Position numbers and translations under genes: made by a program. Below, in pieces: positions 35,154 through 43,600 of a stretch of DNA of 64,000 nt; position 1 is the stretch's first letter, and each line of letters begins with the position of its first letter. The stretch is from assembly GCF_001975665.1 (NCBI RefSeq), contig NZ_CP019419.1, positions 3,455,501-3,519,500 on the forward strand, written 5' to 3'. The notes beneath the pieces are model-generated. The model was not told where the DNA came from. It was given only the letters and a program-made list of their open reading frames with translations, and searched no databases. This stretch comes from Polaribacter reichenbachii. GTDB taxonomy: Bacteria; Bacteroidota; Bacteroidia; Flavobacteriales; Flavobacteriaceae.

Positions 35154-35348
35154 TTAATGTTTTTTCAACGCTTCTAACTCTTTTTCTAATTGCGCTGCTT
35201 TGTCTTTAAATTTTTGCATTGCTTTTTTTAATTGCCCTACTTTTTTAAAAACTTCATCATCTTGAACAGCTGTATACGTTACAACACCTTCTTTTTCTTT
35301 TATTTTTGATTTACTGCCACAAGTTGGGCAAATTGCTATTTGACTCAT
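35154..35348 (-). CDS. Small zinc-ribbon/coiled-coil protein
   Basis: 64 residues. CPTCGSKSK near the N-terminus supplies a single CxxC, half of a zinc ribbon, so metal binding would need a dimer. From residue 30 on it is a charged helix (KKVGQLKKAMQKFKDKAAQLEKELEALK) predicted as coiled coil, which could provide that dimer. It begins 4 bp after the methyltransferase stop and is likely cotranscribed. Function unknown. It looks real because of its clean ATG, its order in the operon and its non-random composition. Confidence 0.6.
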   Translation of the reverse strand: MSQIAICPTCGSKSKIKEKEGVVTYTAVQDDEVFKKVGQLKKAMQKFKDKAAQLEKELEALKKH

Positions 35349-35352
35349 TTTC

Positions 35353-35982
35353 TTATTTTTTTAAAGTTATTAATACCGCTTTTCCATCGTGTTTTGATTC
35401 GAAATCGTATTTACCTGTTTTTGCGATTGTTTTTAGAAAATCTTTAGGTTCAGACATATCAGCATTATCAACATAAATAATAGTATTACTATTAAAATTA
35501 TACGCTAACATTTGAAATAATGGTAAGTACAAGTCTTTCCATCCATCTAAAAAAAGCAAATCTATATTTCCATTAAAATTTCTTAAGGTTTCTAAAGCAT
35601 CTCCAATTCTAACATCAATCAAATCGTAAACCCCGGCATTTTTAAAATTTTCTATCGCTCTTTTTGCTTTAGATTCTATTAATTCTGTAGTTATAATATT
35701 TCCATTTGTTTCAAGTACACCTTGTGCTAAAAATAATGTTGATATGCCAAAAGAAGTACCAAATTCAACAACGTTTTTAATATCATTATTAATGATGATT
35801 TCTTTTAACTCTTCACCTTGTAATTTAGATATTGATAAATATGCGTTTTTAAAATCTGCTGGTTTAAAAGGTCTAATAATTCCTTTTGTGATACCAGTAA
35901 TCATTTTAAAATAATCGTTTTTAGCATCTTTAAAAAGCTGCTCTAATATATTTTCTATGTTTTGTTGTTCTATAATCTTCAT
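35353..35982 (-). CDS. Class I SAM-dependent methyltransferase (O-methyltransferase-like)
   Basis: 209 residues. The SAM-binding glycine loop lies in VVEFGTSFGISTLFLAQGV, followed by an acidic strand end (NIITTELIESKAKRAIENFK) and IDLLFLDGWKDLYLPLFQML, which resembles motif IV of catechol-O-methyltransferase-like enzymes. Substrate and product are unknown. The 64-aa zinc-ribbon gene follows within 4 bp. No neighbouring pathway points to a role. Confidence 0.8.
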   Translation of the reverse strand: MKIIEQQNIENILEQLFKDAKNDYFKMITGITKGIIRPFKPADFKNAYLSISKLQGEELKEIIINNDIKNVVEFGTSFGISTLFLAQGVLETNGNIITTELIESKAKRAIENFKNAGVYDLIDVRIGDALETLRNFNGNIDLLFLDGWKDLYLPLFQMLAYNFNSNTIIYVDNADMSEPKDFLKTIAKTGKYDFESKHDGKAVLITLKK

Positions 35983-36057
35983 AGTTATTTAACCTTTAAA
36001 AGAGGAACACCAGTTTTTAAGATATTCCTCTTTATTATGAATTACTAATAAATTTTC

Positions 36058-36930
36058 TTAAAACTTACCATTAGTATTTTTCCATTCTGATTTTACAGGA
36101 ATAGTAGAAATAACATCCCAATGCTCAACAATTAATCCGTTTTCAATTCTAAATAAATCGTAATAAGCAGTGTGATCTCCTTTACCAAATTTACCTTCAC
36201 ATATGGTTAATACAAAGTTTCCTTGACCTAAAACTTTATGTAATTTGGTGTATTCCATTACTAAACCATTTTCTGCAAAATATTTCATTGCTACACCAAA
36301 ACCTTCTAAACCATCTGCAACAGCAGGATTGTGTTGAATGTATTTTTTAGGGTTGATGTAATTAGTTACTTGATCCATTTTATGATTTAACAACACATTT
36401 TCGATAAAGCCTCTTGCTATTTTTTTGTTTGCCTCAGTTTTATCTAAATCTGTTATTACTGTAGTACCATCAAATTGAGTTCTACCACTTGGATTTGGTT
36501 TTTGAACCTCTAATAAATTATCCCAATGTTCTACAATTAAACCATTTTCGAAACGAAAAACATCGAAACCTGCTTTAGGGCCAAAAAAGTCATATTCTGT
36601 ATGTGTAAAAACATAATCTCCATCTTGAAAAGCACGAATTACATTTGCTTTAAATCCGCCTTCTGGTGCGTGATGCATTACAGCTCCAAAACCTGCTAAA
36701 CCATCTTCAACTGCTAAATTATGCTGAATGTATTTTTTTGGATTGATGTAAGAAATTGGTTTTTGATCGCCAGTATTAAAGCTATTTAATAAAGCCACCA
36801 CTTTATCTTTGTTTGATAGTTTTGTAGATTCAGATTTAAGATCTGCAATTGCTTTTGTTGATTTACTACTTGAACAACTTACAGCAATAGAACTAGTAAT
36901 TATTAATGTTATAAATTTTAATTTCATCAT
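36058..36930 (-). CDS. Lipoprotein with two SnoaL-like (NTF2-fold) domains
   Basis: 290 residues; two adjacent ATGs leave the start uncertain by one codon. A lipoprotein signal (LIITSSIAVSCSSSK) is followed by an internal duplication. Both halves contain YINPKKYIQHN (about 62-72 and 192-202), DGL-GFG and a closing GLIVEHWD. The fold is that of SnoaL polyketide cyclases and related small-molecule binding or isomerase proteins, predicted periplasmic here. It lies just downstream of an AraC regulator on the same strand, which may control it. No catalytic role can be assigned. Confidence 0.8.
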   Translation of the reverse strand: MMKLKFITLIITSSIAVSCSSSKSTKAIADLKSESTKLSNKDKVVALLNSFNTGDQKPISYINPKKYIQHNLAVEDGLAGFGAVMHHAPEGGFKANVIRAFQDGDYVFTHTEYDFFGPKAGFDVFRFENGLIVEHWDNLLEVQKPNPSGRTQFDGTTVITDLDKTEANKKIARGFIENVLLNHKMDQVTNYINPKKYIQHNPAVADGLEGFGVAMKYFAENGLVMEYTKLHKVLGQGNFVLTICEGKFGKGDHTAYYDLFRIENGLIVEHWDVISTIPVKSEWKNTNGKF

Positions 36931-37044
36931 TTGTAATTTTATAAGTTAAATTAATTTGTACTGCAAAATTATAGCAATACCAAAGTGATTTGATTATCAA
37001 AATGATGACAAAAACAGTAAAAGTATAACCAAAATAATTATTAC

Positions 37045-37920
37045 CTAATTCTTTTGTCTAAATTTAAATGGTGTGATTTTAGCGTTTTTCTTAAAAAACT
37101 TAATCATATTTGCAGGTTCTTCAAAACCCGTTTTATAACTAATTTCTTTTATTGATAAGGATGTAGAAAGTAAATATCTTTTTATTTCTGTAGTTACAAA
37201 ATCGTCTATAAAAGCTTTTACAGTTTTGCTAGTTAACTGTTTAACAACATCGTTCAAAAATTTATATGAAACAAACAATTTATCAGCATAAAACCTAGAA
37301 CTTCTTGTTTTTACATATTCTTTTTCAAGTAAATTTTTAAATTGATTAAAAACATCTAACCAACGATTTTTAATGTTTTTTTCTGATAATTGCTCTTTTA
37401 TTCTTTCTGATTTTAATAAAAAAATATGCAGATAAGAACGTAACATTTCATTTTTAGCAAAATCATTTTCTTGCTGATATTCTGAATATAGATTTTGCAC
37501 AATATTTATAAAATTATTTTCTAAACTTTCATCTATTTCTAAAACTGGTGTTTCTAAATGGTAATTATATAACCTATTTAAATTAACACTCTTAGACAAA
37601 AAGTAGTTTTGTTCTAAAAAATCGCTATTTAAAATAATAGCAAAACCAGCTGTTTCTTTAAAGTTTTCAGTAAAATGATGCACCTGATTTTTTGCAATGA
37701 ATAAGATGTCTCCCTTTTTAAGATTATAAAACTTAAAATCTACAAAGTGATCATAATTTCCTTCAGTAATTACAAGAATAATGTAAAACTGAATTTTATG
37801 TGGTAAAAAAGGATTGTGATTGTTGGTTTTGGTTAGTTTTTGATGCATTTCATCAAAAGTCATTACTTCAATGTCTAATTTTATACTTGAATTATATGCA
37901 ACTTTTGGTAATGTATTCAT
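37045..37920 (-). CDS. AraC-family transcriptional regulator
   Basis: 291 residues from the ATG at 37920; a longer TTG-initiated form from 37974 is possible but adds no known domain. The N-terminal cupin-like domain (YIILVITEGNYDHFVDFKFYNLKKGDILFIAKNQVHHF) precedes an AraC double HTH (SRFYADKLFVSYKFLNDVVKQL, then IKEISYKTGFEEPANMIKFFKKNAKITPFKFR). It is upstream of the SnoaL lipoprotein gene on the same strand with a 114-bp gap. Regulator and target is the simplest reading, by position only. Confidence 0.85.
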   Translation of the reverse strand: MNTLPKVAYNSSIKLDIEVMTFDEMHQKLTKTNNHNPFLPHKIQFYIILVITEGNYDHFVDFKFYNLKKGDILFIAKNQVHHFTENFKETAGFAIILNSDFLEQNYFLSKSVNLNRLYNYHLETPVLEIDESLENNFINIVQNLYSEYQQENDFAKNEMLRSYLHIFLLKSERIKEQLSEKNIKNRWLDVFNQFKNLLEKEYVKTRSSRFYADKLFVSYKFLNDVVKQLTSKTVKAFIDDFVTTEIKRYLLSTSLSIKEISYKTGFEEPANMIKFFKKNAKITPFKFRQKN

Positions 37921-38234
37921 CAACTGTGAAATTATAAAATTTTGATTTAAAAAACCTCTAAAATAAAAAAACAACCTTAGTTTCTAAAAGTTGTTACTTA
38001 TTTATAATTTGTAATTTTATTAAGCTTCACTATTTTTTAGAAATTTTTGGTATTTCTTTTTGCTTCTATTTTTCCAAGTTATTTCACCTAACTGACCAAT
38101 AATTTTAATAAAATTTTATATCAATAACATAGAACCATCAGCGTGTATTTATCTTTTTTAAGGTTGTTCACATAACATTTCTTTTGCTAGATGTATACCA
38201 TAATCTAATGTTATTCTCTTAAAAAACCTCTACA

Positions 38235-38333
38235 TCAATAATATACCGAGTTAAAAAATTTATCATTAAAAGAAACTTTAATTACATCTTTATGGAAAAT
38301 TTTAGCACCACAAAGTGTGTCTTTAAAATCCAT
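38235..38333 (-). pseudogene. Possible remnant of a glycosyltransferase family 2 gene
   Basis: The 786-bp gap 37921-38706 has no intact gene. Within it the minus strand encodes a 32-residue stretch, MDFKDTLCGAKIFHKDVIKV and on, ended by TGA. The DTLCG-K-F motif resembles the acceptor-loop region of DPM1-like family 2 glycosyltransferases. Stops in all frames surround it. A 25-codon hydrophobic plus-strand frame at 38556-38633 in the same gap has no supporting context. The call is tentative and rests on one short motif. Confidence 0.25.
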
Positions 38334-38470
38334 TTTAAGATTTTTTTAATAATAAAATTTACAGAAATACTAATAATTTTTCTTGGAAATTCTTTTGGTA
38401 ATATTTACACCCATTCTGCTAATTAGATATTTTTACAAAGCTAAAAGTTACTAATAAAACCTTTGTAACC

Positions 38471-38505
38471 AAGATAAGACTAAAGCAAAAAACTTTAGTC
38501 TATCT
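38471..38505. terminator. Long hairpin downstream of the LytTR response-regulator gene
   Basis: AAGATAAGACTAAAG (38471-38485) pairs with CTTTAGTCTATCTT (38492-38505) with a single bulge. No clear U tract follows on the minus strand. It sits about 200 bp after the response-regulator stop and may end that transcript or stabilise its 3' end. Confidence 0.4.
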
Positions 38506-38706
38506 TCAATAAAATTAGGGATTTTATTTTAGGGGTTGGCTATTGGGGAAAAATTATGAGTAATCATTTTTATTTAGCAATACCAATAGTATTTTTCGTG
38601 GTTATTTTAACTACCACAAAAATAGACAATTAACAAAGATTAAATCAGGGTTTTCGCTATTTGGATTTTAACTATAGATAAAAAGAAGTAAAGTTTAGAT
38701 GAGTTT

Positions 38707-39408
38707 CTAAAGTAAATCTAAACGTTTCATTAATTCTGGTCTTTTAGACCTACTTATGGGTATTACTTCTTTTTTAATTAAAACACTATTATCTTCGATA
38801 TCAATAATTTTCTTGATATTAATAACATAAGAACGATGCACTTTTAAGAAGAGAGATTCTGGTAATTTTTCTTCTATCTTTTTTAAGGTAGAATGTACAA
38901 TATAATTTTTATCTTCTGTTTTAATTTGTATATAATCTCCTTTAGCTTCTACTAAATAAATAGAAGGTAAATCAATTTTAATAAGACGTCTATTAATGTT
39001 TACATAAAAATCATTAGAAACATCGTTTGTTTTTTTACTTGTAGAAATTGTTTGTATTCTTTTGTTTTCTGCTTTTGTTATTGCCTTTTTAAAACGGGAT
39101 GGCTCAATTGGTTTTAGCAAATAATCAACAATAAAATCGTACTCAAAAGCTTGTAAAGCAAAATTAGGATCTGAAGTTGTTAGTATAATTTTAGGCGGAT
39201 TTTTCAAAGATTTTATAAAATCTAAACCACTAAAATCTGGCATATGAATATCTAAAAATATTAAATCTACCGAATTTTCGTTTAAAAATTTTATGGCTTG
39301 TATTGCATTCGAAAAATCATCAACAATATCTAAATTATTAAATTCTGTACAGAGCGATTTTATAATTTCTCTGGCCATTTTTTCATCATCAACAATTATA
39401 CATTTCAT
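38707..39408 (-). CDS. LytTR-type response regulator
   Basis: 233 residues. The receiver domain has the acidic pair D7/D8, phosphoacceptor D53 (LIFLDIHMPDFSG) and the conserved lysine in YLLKPI. Residues about 135-230 are a LytTR DNA-binding domain (IYLVEAKGDYIQIKTEDKNY, FLKVHRSYVINIKKI). LytTR proteins bind pairs of direct repeats about 21 bp apart, and three such repeats lie upstream of this operon at 42277-42328. It is 112 bp downstream of the histidine kinase gene, its likely partner. Confidence 0.9.
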   Translation of the reverse strand: MKCIIVDDEKMAREIIKSLCTEFNNLDIVDDFSNAIQAIKFLNENSVDLIFLDIHMPDFSGLDFIKSLKNPPKIILTTSDPNFALQAFEYDFIVDYLLKPIEPSRFKKAITKAENKRIQTISTSKKTNDVSNDFYVNINRRLIKIDLPSIYLVEAKGDYIQIKTEDKNYIVHSTLKKIEEKLPESLFLKVHRSYVINIKKIIDIEDNSVLIKKEVIPISRSKRPELMKRLDLL

Positions 39409-39520
39409 AGAATATAATTTTTGTAATAAAATTATAGTTTTTTAATGACTAATACTATTATTTTGTAAAATATTATTTTTATTGATAAAGATTTATCGGT
39501 TTAAATAAAGAATTAAAAAC

Positions 39521-41248
39521 CTAATCTTCAGATTTTTTAATGGTAAAATAAAAAGTTGTTCCTTTATCAATTTCAGATTCTACCCAAACTTCTCCTTTGT
39601 AAATATCTACAATTTTTTTAACAATAGATAAACCAATTCCTGTTGAATCATCAGAAATTTTTAAAGATTGAAAAATCTTAAATATTTTATCATGATGCCT
39701 TTTTTCAATACCAATTCCGTTATCTATTACAGAAAATTTATAGAAATGTTCTTGCTCTTCAAAATCTATATTTATGTATGCATTTGGCTTATTACTAAAT
39801 TTAATAGCATTACCAATTAAATTTTGAAATAATTGCTCGAATTTAGTGCTGTCTCCATTTACAATTGGTAATTTATTTACAATATTTATAGAAATATTAT
39901 CTGGCACATACATAATATGTATGAGTTTTTTCACCAAATTATCTAAATCAATCTCTTGTTTATCTTTAGCATTAGAATTGATACTAGAAAACCTTAAAAT
40001 GTCTGTAATTAAGTTTTCCATTTTTTCTAAAGTCAGATCAATATTGTCAAAATTTTGAAGACTAATTTCATCAAATTTGTCTTCATTATCCATTTTAATC
40101 CAAGTTGATAAAGCAGAAATACTTCTTAATGGCGATTTTAAATCATGAGATACAATATGAGCATATTCTTTTAACTCATCATTACTTCTTCTTAATTCTG
40201 CGACCAAGTCTTTGTTATGCTGCTCTACTTTAATACGTTCTCTTAAATTAATGGCACTTTTTAATTGTAATGAAACTATATTGGCAATATTTTCTATTGT
40301 TTTTTTGTGTTCTGCAGTAAAGTAGTTTTTATGTTCGTGTTCAGCATCAATAATACCAATAACTTCTCCATTGCTTATAATAGGAACTGTAATTTCTGAT
40401 GATCTAATTTTATCATCAGAAATATATCTTTTGTCTTTAGAAGTATCATCAATAATTTCTGATATACCAGTTAAAGCTACACTACCAGAAATACCTTTAC
40501 CTAAAGGTATAATACCATTATTATAAGCATTATTACTATCATTTACTTTTTCGCCAAATGCTGCAATTTGCTCTAAAGTATTATTATCTCTATTTACCAA
40601 ATAAAGCACACAATCGTTGTTGCCTAAATAATTTGCAATATTGCTAGTTATTTCCCAAGCAATTTCATTTATATTTTCTTTACCTAAAACCGATTTGGCT
40701 GTATTGTTTACCAAATCTATAACCAATTGTTCTTCTCTTTGTTTGGTTACATCTCTAACAATACCTTGTGCAGCAATGGGCATATTATTTTTATCGTAAA
40801 TAATACTGGCATTAATGTTTACCCACTTTATTTCATTATTTTTTGATGTAACTCTTGCGCTAAAATTAGAAAACTTACCTTTTTTCTTCAATTCTAAAAA
40901 AGAATTCATTGCATAGGTATAATCTTCCTCAAAAATAAGGTCTAATATATTAGCTTCTGTTTCTGTAGGGTCTAAACCAAAAAGTTGTTCTGCAACATCG
41001 TTCATTTTGAGTACATTACCTTGAATACCTATAACTAAATAGGCATCGTTAATATTCTCAAAAACTCCTTTTAGTTCAGATTTTTTTTCATCAAGTAAAC
41101 TTTCTAATTTTTTATTTACTTCTTTAAGTTGTAAAGAAGTATTGTATAAAGTTAAAGATTTTTCTTCAAGAATTTTTTCGGCTTGCTTTCTTGCAGTTTT
41201 TTGCCTTAAAAGTGCTCTTTCTAATATGTCAATTTTTTCTTGACTCAT
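39521..41248 (-). CDS. PAS-GAF sensor histidine kinase
   Basis: 575 residues, soluble. Residues 1-58 are a coiled coil, about 60-172 a PAS/PAC domain (IVRDVTKQRE), about 175-335 a GAF domain, then a signalling helix and HisKA with H368 in HIVSHDLKSPLRSIS. HATPase_c follows with the N box NLIGNAIKFSN (N480) and G1/G2 boxes (DNGIGIEKRHHDKIF, GIGLSIVKKI). No transmembrane segment is present. Its ATG overlaps the H-NOX TAA by one base. Such coupling suggests that the haem protein controls kinase output. Confidence 0.92.
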   Translation of the reverse strand: MSQEKIDILERALLRQKTARKQAEKILEEKSLTLYNTSLQLKEVNKKLESLLDEKKSELKGVFENINDAYLVIGIQGNVLKMNDVAEQLFGLDPTETEANILDLIFEEDYTYAMNSFLELKKKGKFSNFSARVTSKNNEIKWVNINASIIYDKNNMPIAAQGIVRDVTKQREEQLVIDLVNNTAKSVLGKENINEIAWEITSNIANYLGNNDCVLYLVNRDNNTLEQIAAFGEKVNDSNNAYNNGIIPLGKGISGSVALTGISEIIDDTSKDKRYISDDKIRSSEITVPIISNGEVIGIIDAEHEHKNYFTAEHKKTIENIANIVSLQLKSAINLRERIKVEQHNKDLVAELRRSNDELKEYAHIVSHDLKSPLRSISALSTWIKMDNEDKFDEISLQNFDNIDLTLEKMENLITDILRFSSINSNAKDKQEIDLDNLVKKLIHIMYVPDNISINIVNKLPIVNGDSTKFEQLFQNLIGNAIKFSNKPNAYINIDFEEQEHFYKFSVIDNGIGIEKRHHDKIFKIFQSLKISDDSTGIGLSIVKKIVDIYKGEVWVESEIDKGTTFYFTIKKSED

Positions 41249-41787
41249 TAATTTTTTGTAATTAGAAAACGTACTTCTGTGCCATCAGATTTAATTTTTT
41301 CTAGAACAATTTTTGCAGAACTATTGAAATGCTGAAATGTTTTGTTCATTAAACCTAATCCAAAATGATGCATTGCCCTACTCGATTTATAAATCATAGT
41401 TAGTGAATTTTCTGTTTTATTTTCAACTATAAAAATAGGCAATTCTGCATCTGGATATATTTTTCTAACCTCTATATGAATATGATTTTCTATAGATGAT
41501 AACATTTCTATAGGGTCTTTATATGTGGCTAAAAGACCAGGATAACTTGTTTCAATTACACTGAAAAAGTGTTCGGCATATACCAATAATAAGTCATCTA
41601 TAGAAATACCAGTATTTGCGCTTAAATGTTGCAATAGCTGTAACATTTCTGAAAAACTATAGGTACCAATTGAGGTGTAAATTCCGTTTGATTTTAAATC
41701 TGATGATGAAATAATTCTATCTACCATTTCTAAACCAAACTTATCTTCTACTAATTCTAAAAATTCTGTAAAAACTATACCTTTCAT
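41248..41787 (-). CDS. H-NOX haem nitric-oxide/oxygen sensor protein
   Basis: 179 residues. All signature residues of the HNOB family are present at the right spacing: proximal haem ligand H104 in ENHIHIEVRKIYPDAELP, P117 thirteen residues later, and Y133-x-S135-x-R137 (YKSSR), which grips the haem propionates. It binds haem and senses NO, possibly O2. It has no output domain and must act on a partner. The histidine kinase begins at its stop codon and a CheY-like regulator precedes it by 3 bp, so a complex of these proteins is likely. Confidence 0.93.
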   Translation of the reverse strand: MKGIVFTEFLELVEDKFGLEMVDRIISSSDLKSNGIYTSIGTYSFSEMLQLLQHLSANTGISIDDLLLVYAEHFFSVIETSYPGLLATYKDPIEMLSSIENHIHIEVRKIYPDAELPIFIVENKTENSLTMIYKSSRAMHHFGLGLMNKTFQHFNSSAKIVLEKIKSDGTEVRFLITKN

Positions 41788-41790
41788 AAC

Positions 41791-42201
41791 CTATAATTTT
41801 AAAAATTCATTAAAATTCCAATAATTCATAATTGTTTTTATCTTTAACTCATAGTCCTCAAACTTTAATGGTTTTAAAATATAACCAGCTATACCGAGTG
41901 CATAACATTCTGAAATATCATCATTATTACTAGATGTTGTTAATATAATTACAGGAATATGTCTTAAATTTTCTTTTTGTTTTATAATTGTTAAAAACTC
42001 TATACCATTCATATCTGGCATATTCAAATCTAACAATATCATATCTGGCACATCTACATCTACACATTCTAAAGCCTCGAACCCATTGCCAGCAATGGTT
42101 AAAACGTAGTTTTGAAGTTCTTTCGAAATAGACCTTTTGAGTTTAATTACTTCTATTTGATTATCCTCAACCAATAAAATTTTTAATTTACTCTTATGCA
42201 T
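41791..42201 (-). CDS. Stand-alone CheY-like response regulator
   Basis: 136 residues, a receiver domain only. E12/D13 (LLVEDNQIE), phosphoacceptor D58 (MILLDLNMPDMNG), TTSSN and the lysine in GYILKPLKF are all present. With no output domain it may compete for phosphate or relay it to another protein. It is the first gene of the RR-HNOX-HK-LytTR run, 3 bp before the H-NOX gene. A promoter and three phased direct repeats lie upstream. Confidence 0.9.
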   Translation of the reverse strand: MHKSKLKILLVEDNQIEVIKLKRSISKELQNYVLTIAGNGFEALECVDVDVPDMILLDLNMPDMNGIEFLTIIKQKENLRHIPVIILTTSSNNDDISECYALGIAGYILKPLKFEDYELKIKTIMNYWNFNEFLKL

Positions 42202-42221
42202 ATTAGATAAATTTAATTTAA

Positions 42222-42328
42222 CGAAAATACTTTATTTTTCTATAATAGCAATTTTCATCAGTTAAATATCTAACTAGTATCGATTAAAATAAATTATGTA
42301 TCGATTAATATTAATTAAGTGTCGATAA
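42222..42328 (-). promoter_or_regulatory. NO-signalling operon promoter with three direct repeats at 21-bp phase
   Basis: The minus strand has TTG (42251-42249), a 19-bp spacer and TATTTTCG (42229-42222), close to the Bacteroidota consensus. Upstream, GTATCGATTAA at 42277-42287 and 42298-42308, and GTGTCGATAAG at 42319-42329, recur every 21 bp, two helical turns. LytTR regulators classically bind direct repeats at this period upstream of the promoter. The operon's own LytTR protein is the obvious candidate for binding; that is inference. Confidence 0.55.
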
Positions 42329-42347
42329 GTACAAATAAAAAAACTAC

Positions 42348-43049
42348 CTAATGGCATTCTATAAAAGTGCTGTCTGTAATTTCTAAAACTGGTGATGGAG
42401 AAATATAGGGAATGCCCAAACCTAAGCCTCTAATAATAAAAAAAACACCAATAAATATAACTAAAATTGGGATAACTTTTTGAATTTTATTTCTAAAACT
42501 AATTTTTGTGAAATTACCTAAATAAACAAAAGCTGTCATAAGAGGAATTGTACCTAGGCCAAATAAGAACATATATAAGCTACCTAAAAAAGCATTAGAA
42601 GTTGCTATAGCTCCTAACAAAGCCATATAAACCAAGCCACAAGGCAAAAATCCGTTTAAAAAACCAATGGTAAAAAAAGTATCATTTCCTTTCTTTTTTA
42701 ATTCTTTACCTAGAGCACTTTTTATTTTTAAAATAATAGTACTTATCTTTTTTGATAAGGATAATTTATGAGAAATTTTAGGAAAAATAATGGTTAAAAT
42801 CATTAAAACTCCTATAATTATTGAAAGTTGCTGTTGAAAGCCAAATAAGTAAAAACCTTTGCCTAAAAAACCAAATAACAAACCAATTAAACTGTAAGTA
42901 AACAATCTACCTAAGTGATAACTTACAATTTGAAAAAAACCTTTTACTGGTTTTTGTCTATCTACAGGTAACATAAATGCAATTGGGCCACACATACCTA
43001 TGCAGTGAAAACTACCCAATAAACCAAATATGATTGCAGATAATAGCAT
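42348..43049 (-). CDS. TauE/SafE-UreH-like membrane protein of the cbb3 assembly cluster
   Basis: 233 residues with about six transmembrane helices. The N-terminal FGLLGSFHCIGMCGPIAF and internal GFLNGFLPCGLVYMAL, each with a cysteine, are the signature of the sulfite-exporter TauE/SafE (UreH/DsbD-like) family found next to ccoGHS in many bacteria. A role in copper or thiol handling for oxidase assembly is suspected for these homologues. It overlaps the FixH gene by one base and is last in the oxidase operon. Confidence 0.85.
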   Translation of the reverse strand: MLLSAIIFGLLGSFHCIGMCGPIAFMLPVDRQKPVKGFFQIVSYHLGRLFTYSLIGLLFGFLGKGFYLFGFQQQLSIIIGVLMILTIIFPKISHKLSLSKKISTIILKIKSALGKELKKKGNDTFFTIGFLNGFLPCGLVYMALLGAIATSNAFLGSLYMFLFGLGTIPLMTAFVYLGNFTKISFRNKIQKVIPILVIFIGVFFIIRGLGLGIPYISPSPVLEITDSTFIECH

Positions 43050-43495
43050 TAATAGACAATTTCTTGTTTTAGTAAATAATCTGTATTTTTATAGCTCCAA
43101 TGAATGGTAATGTTCCAACGACCATCTAATAAACGTTGTTCAGGCACGAGCAAATATGTTTTAGAAATTGAAATAGGTATTTCAAAATCTAATTGTTTAT
43201 TAGATGGTCTATATAGGAACACTTTTCCTTTTATTTCTTTTGGTTGATAATCTTCTGGAAATTTTATTAATAACCCTTTATTATCTCTCTGTATTTTTAC
43301 TTTTTCTTCTAAATTAACTGCATTTTGTGTAGCGTCAATTTCTTGCTGATAATTTAACTCTGCTTGATAATATTTATCTGTTACTAAATCGTGACTATAT
43401 GCATGATCTGTACTCATTGTAATTACAAAATACATGATAAAAGCTATGAAAGCGATAATCGTTATTACAATACCTGTTCCCCAATTAAATTTCAT
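43049..43495 (-). CDS. ccoH: FixH/CcoH family cbb3 oxidase assembly protein
   Basis: 148 residues. One N-terminal transmembrane helix (TGIVITIIAFIAFIMYFVI) is followed by a periplasmic domain with the family feature DHAYSHDLVTDKYYQAELNYQQEIDA. CcoH assists maturation of the cbb3 oxidase. It lies between ccoG (105 bp upstream) and the TauE-like gene, with which it overlaps by one base. The low sequence conservation of the family makes the call depend partly on context. Confidence 0.88.
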   Translation of the reverse strand: MKFNWGTGIVITIIAFIAFIMYFVITMSTDHAYSHDLVTDKYYQAELNYQQEIDATQNAVNLEEKVKIQRDNKGLLIKFPEDYQPKEIKGKVFLYRPSNKQLDFEIPISISKTYLLVPEQRLLDGRWNITIHWSYKNTDYLLKQEIVY

Positions 43496-43600
43496 AATCT
43501 TTTATTTTTAAATTCTTTTTTAAGATATATTGTTAAAATTAAAATGATAGATTTTACTCATTTTTATTACTCCTAAGTTTCAACTTTATGAGTTATCAAT

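Noticed and set aside
38556..38633. 25-codon hydrophobic plus-strand frame
   Set aside because: It has no promoter, neighbour or family support and lies in a decayed-looking gap.
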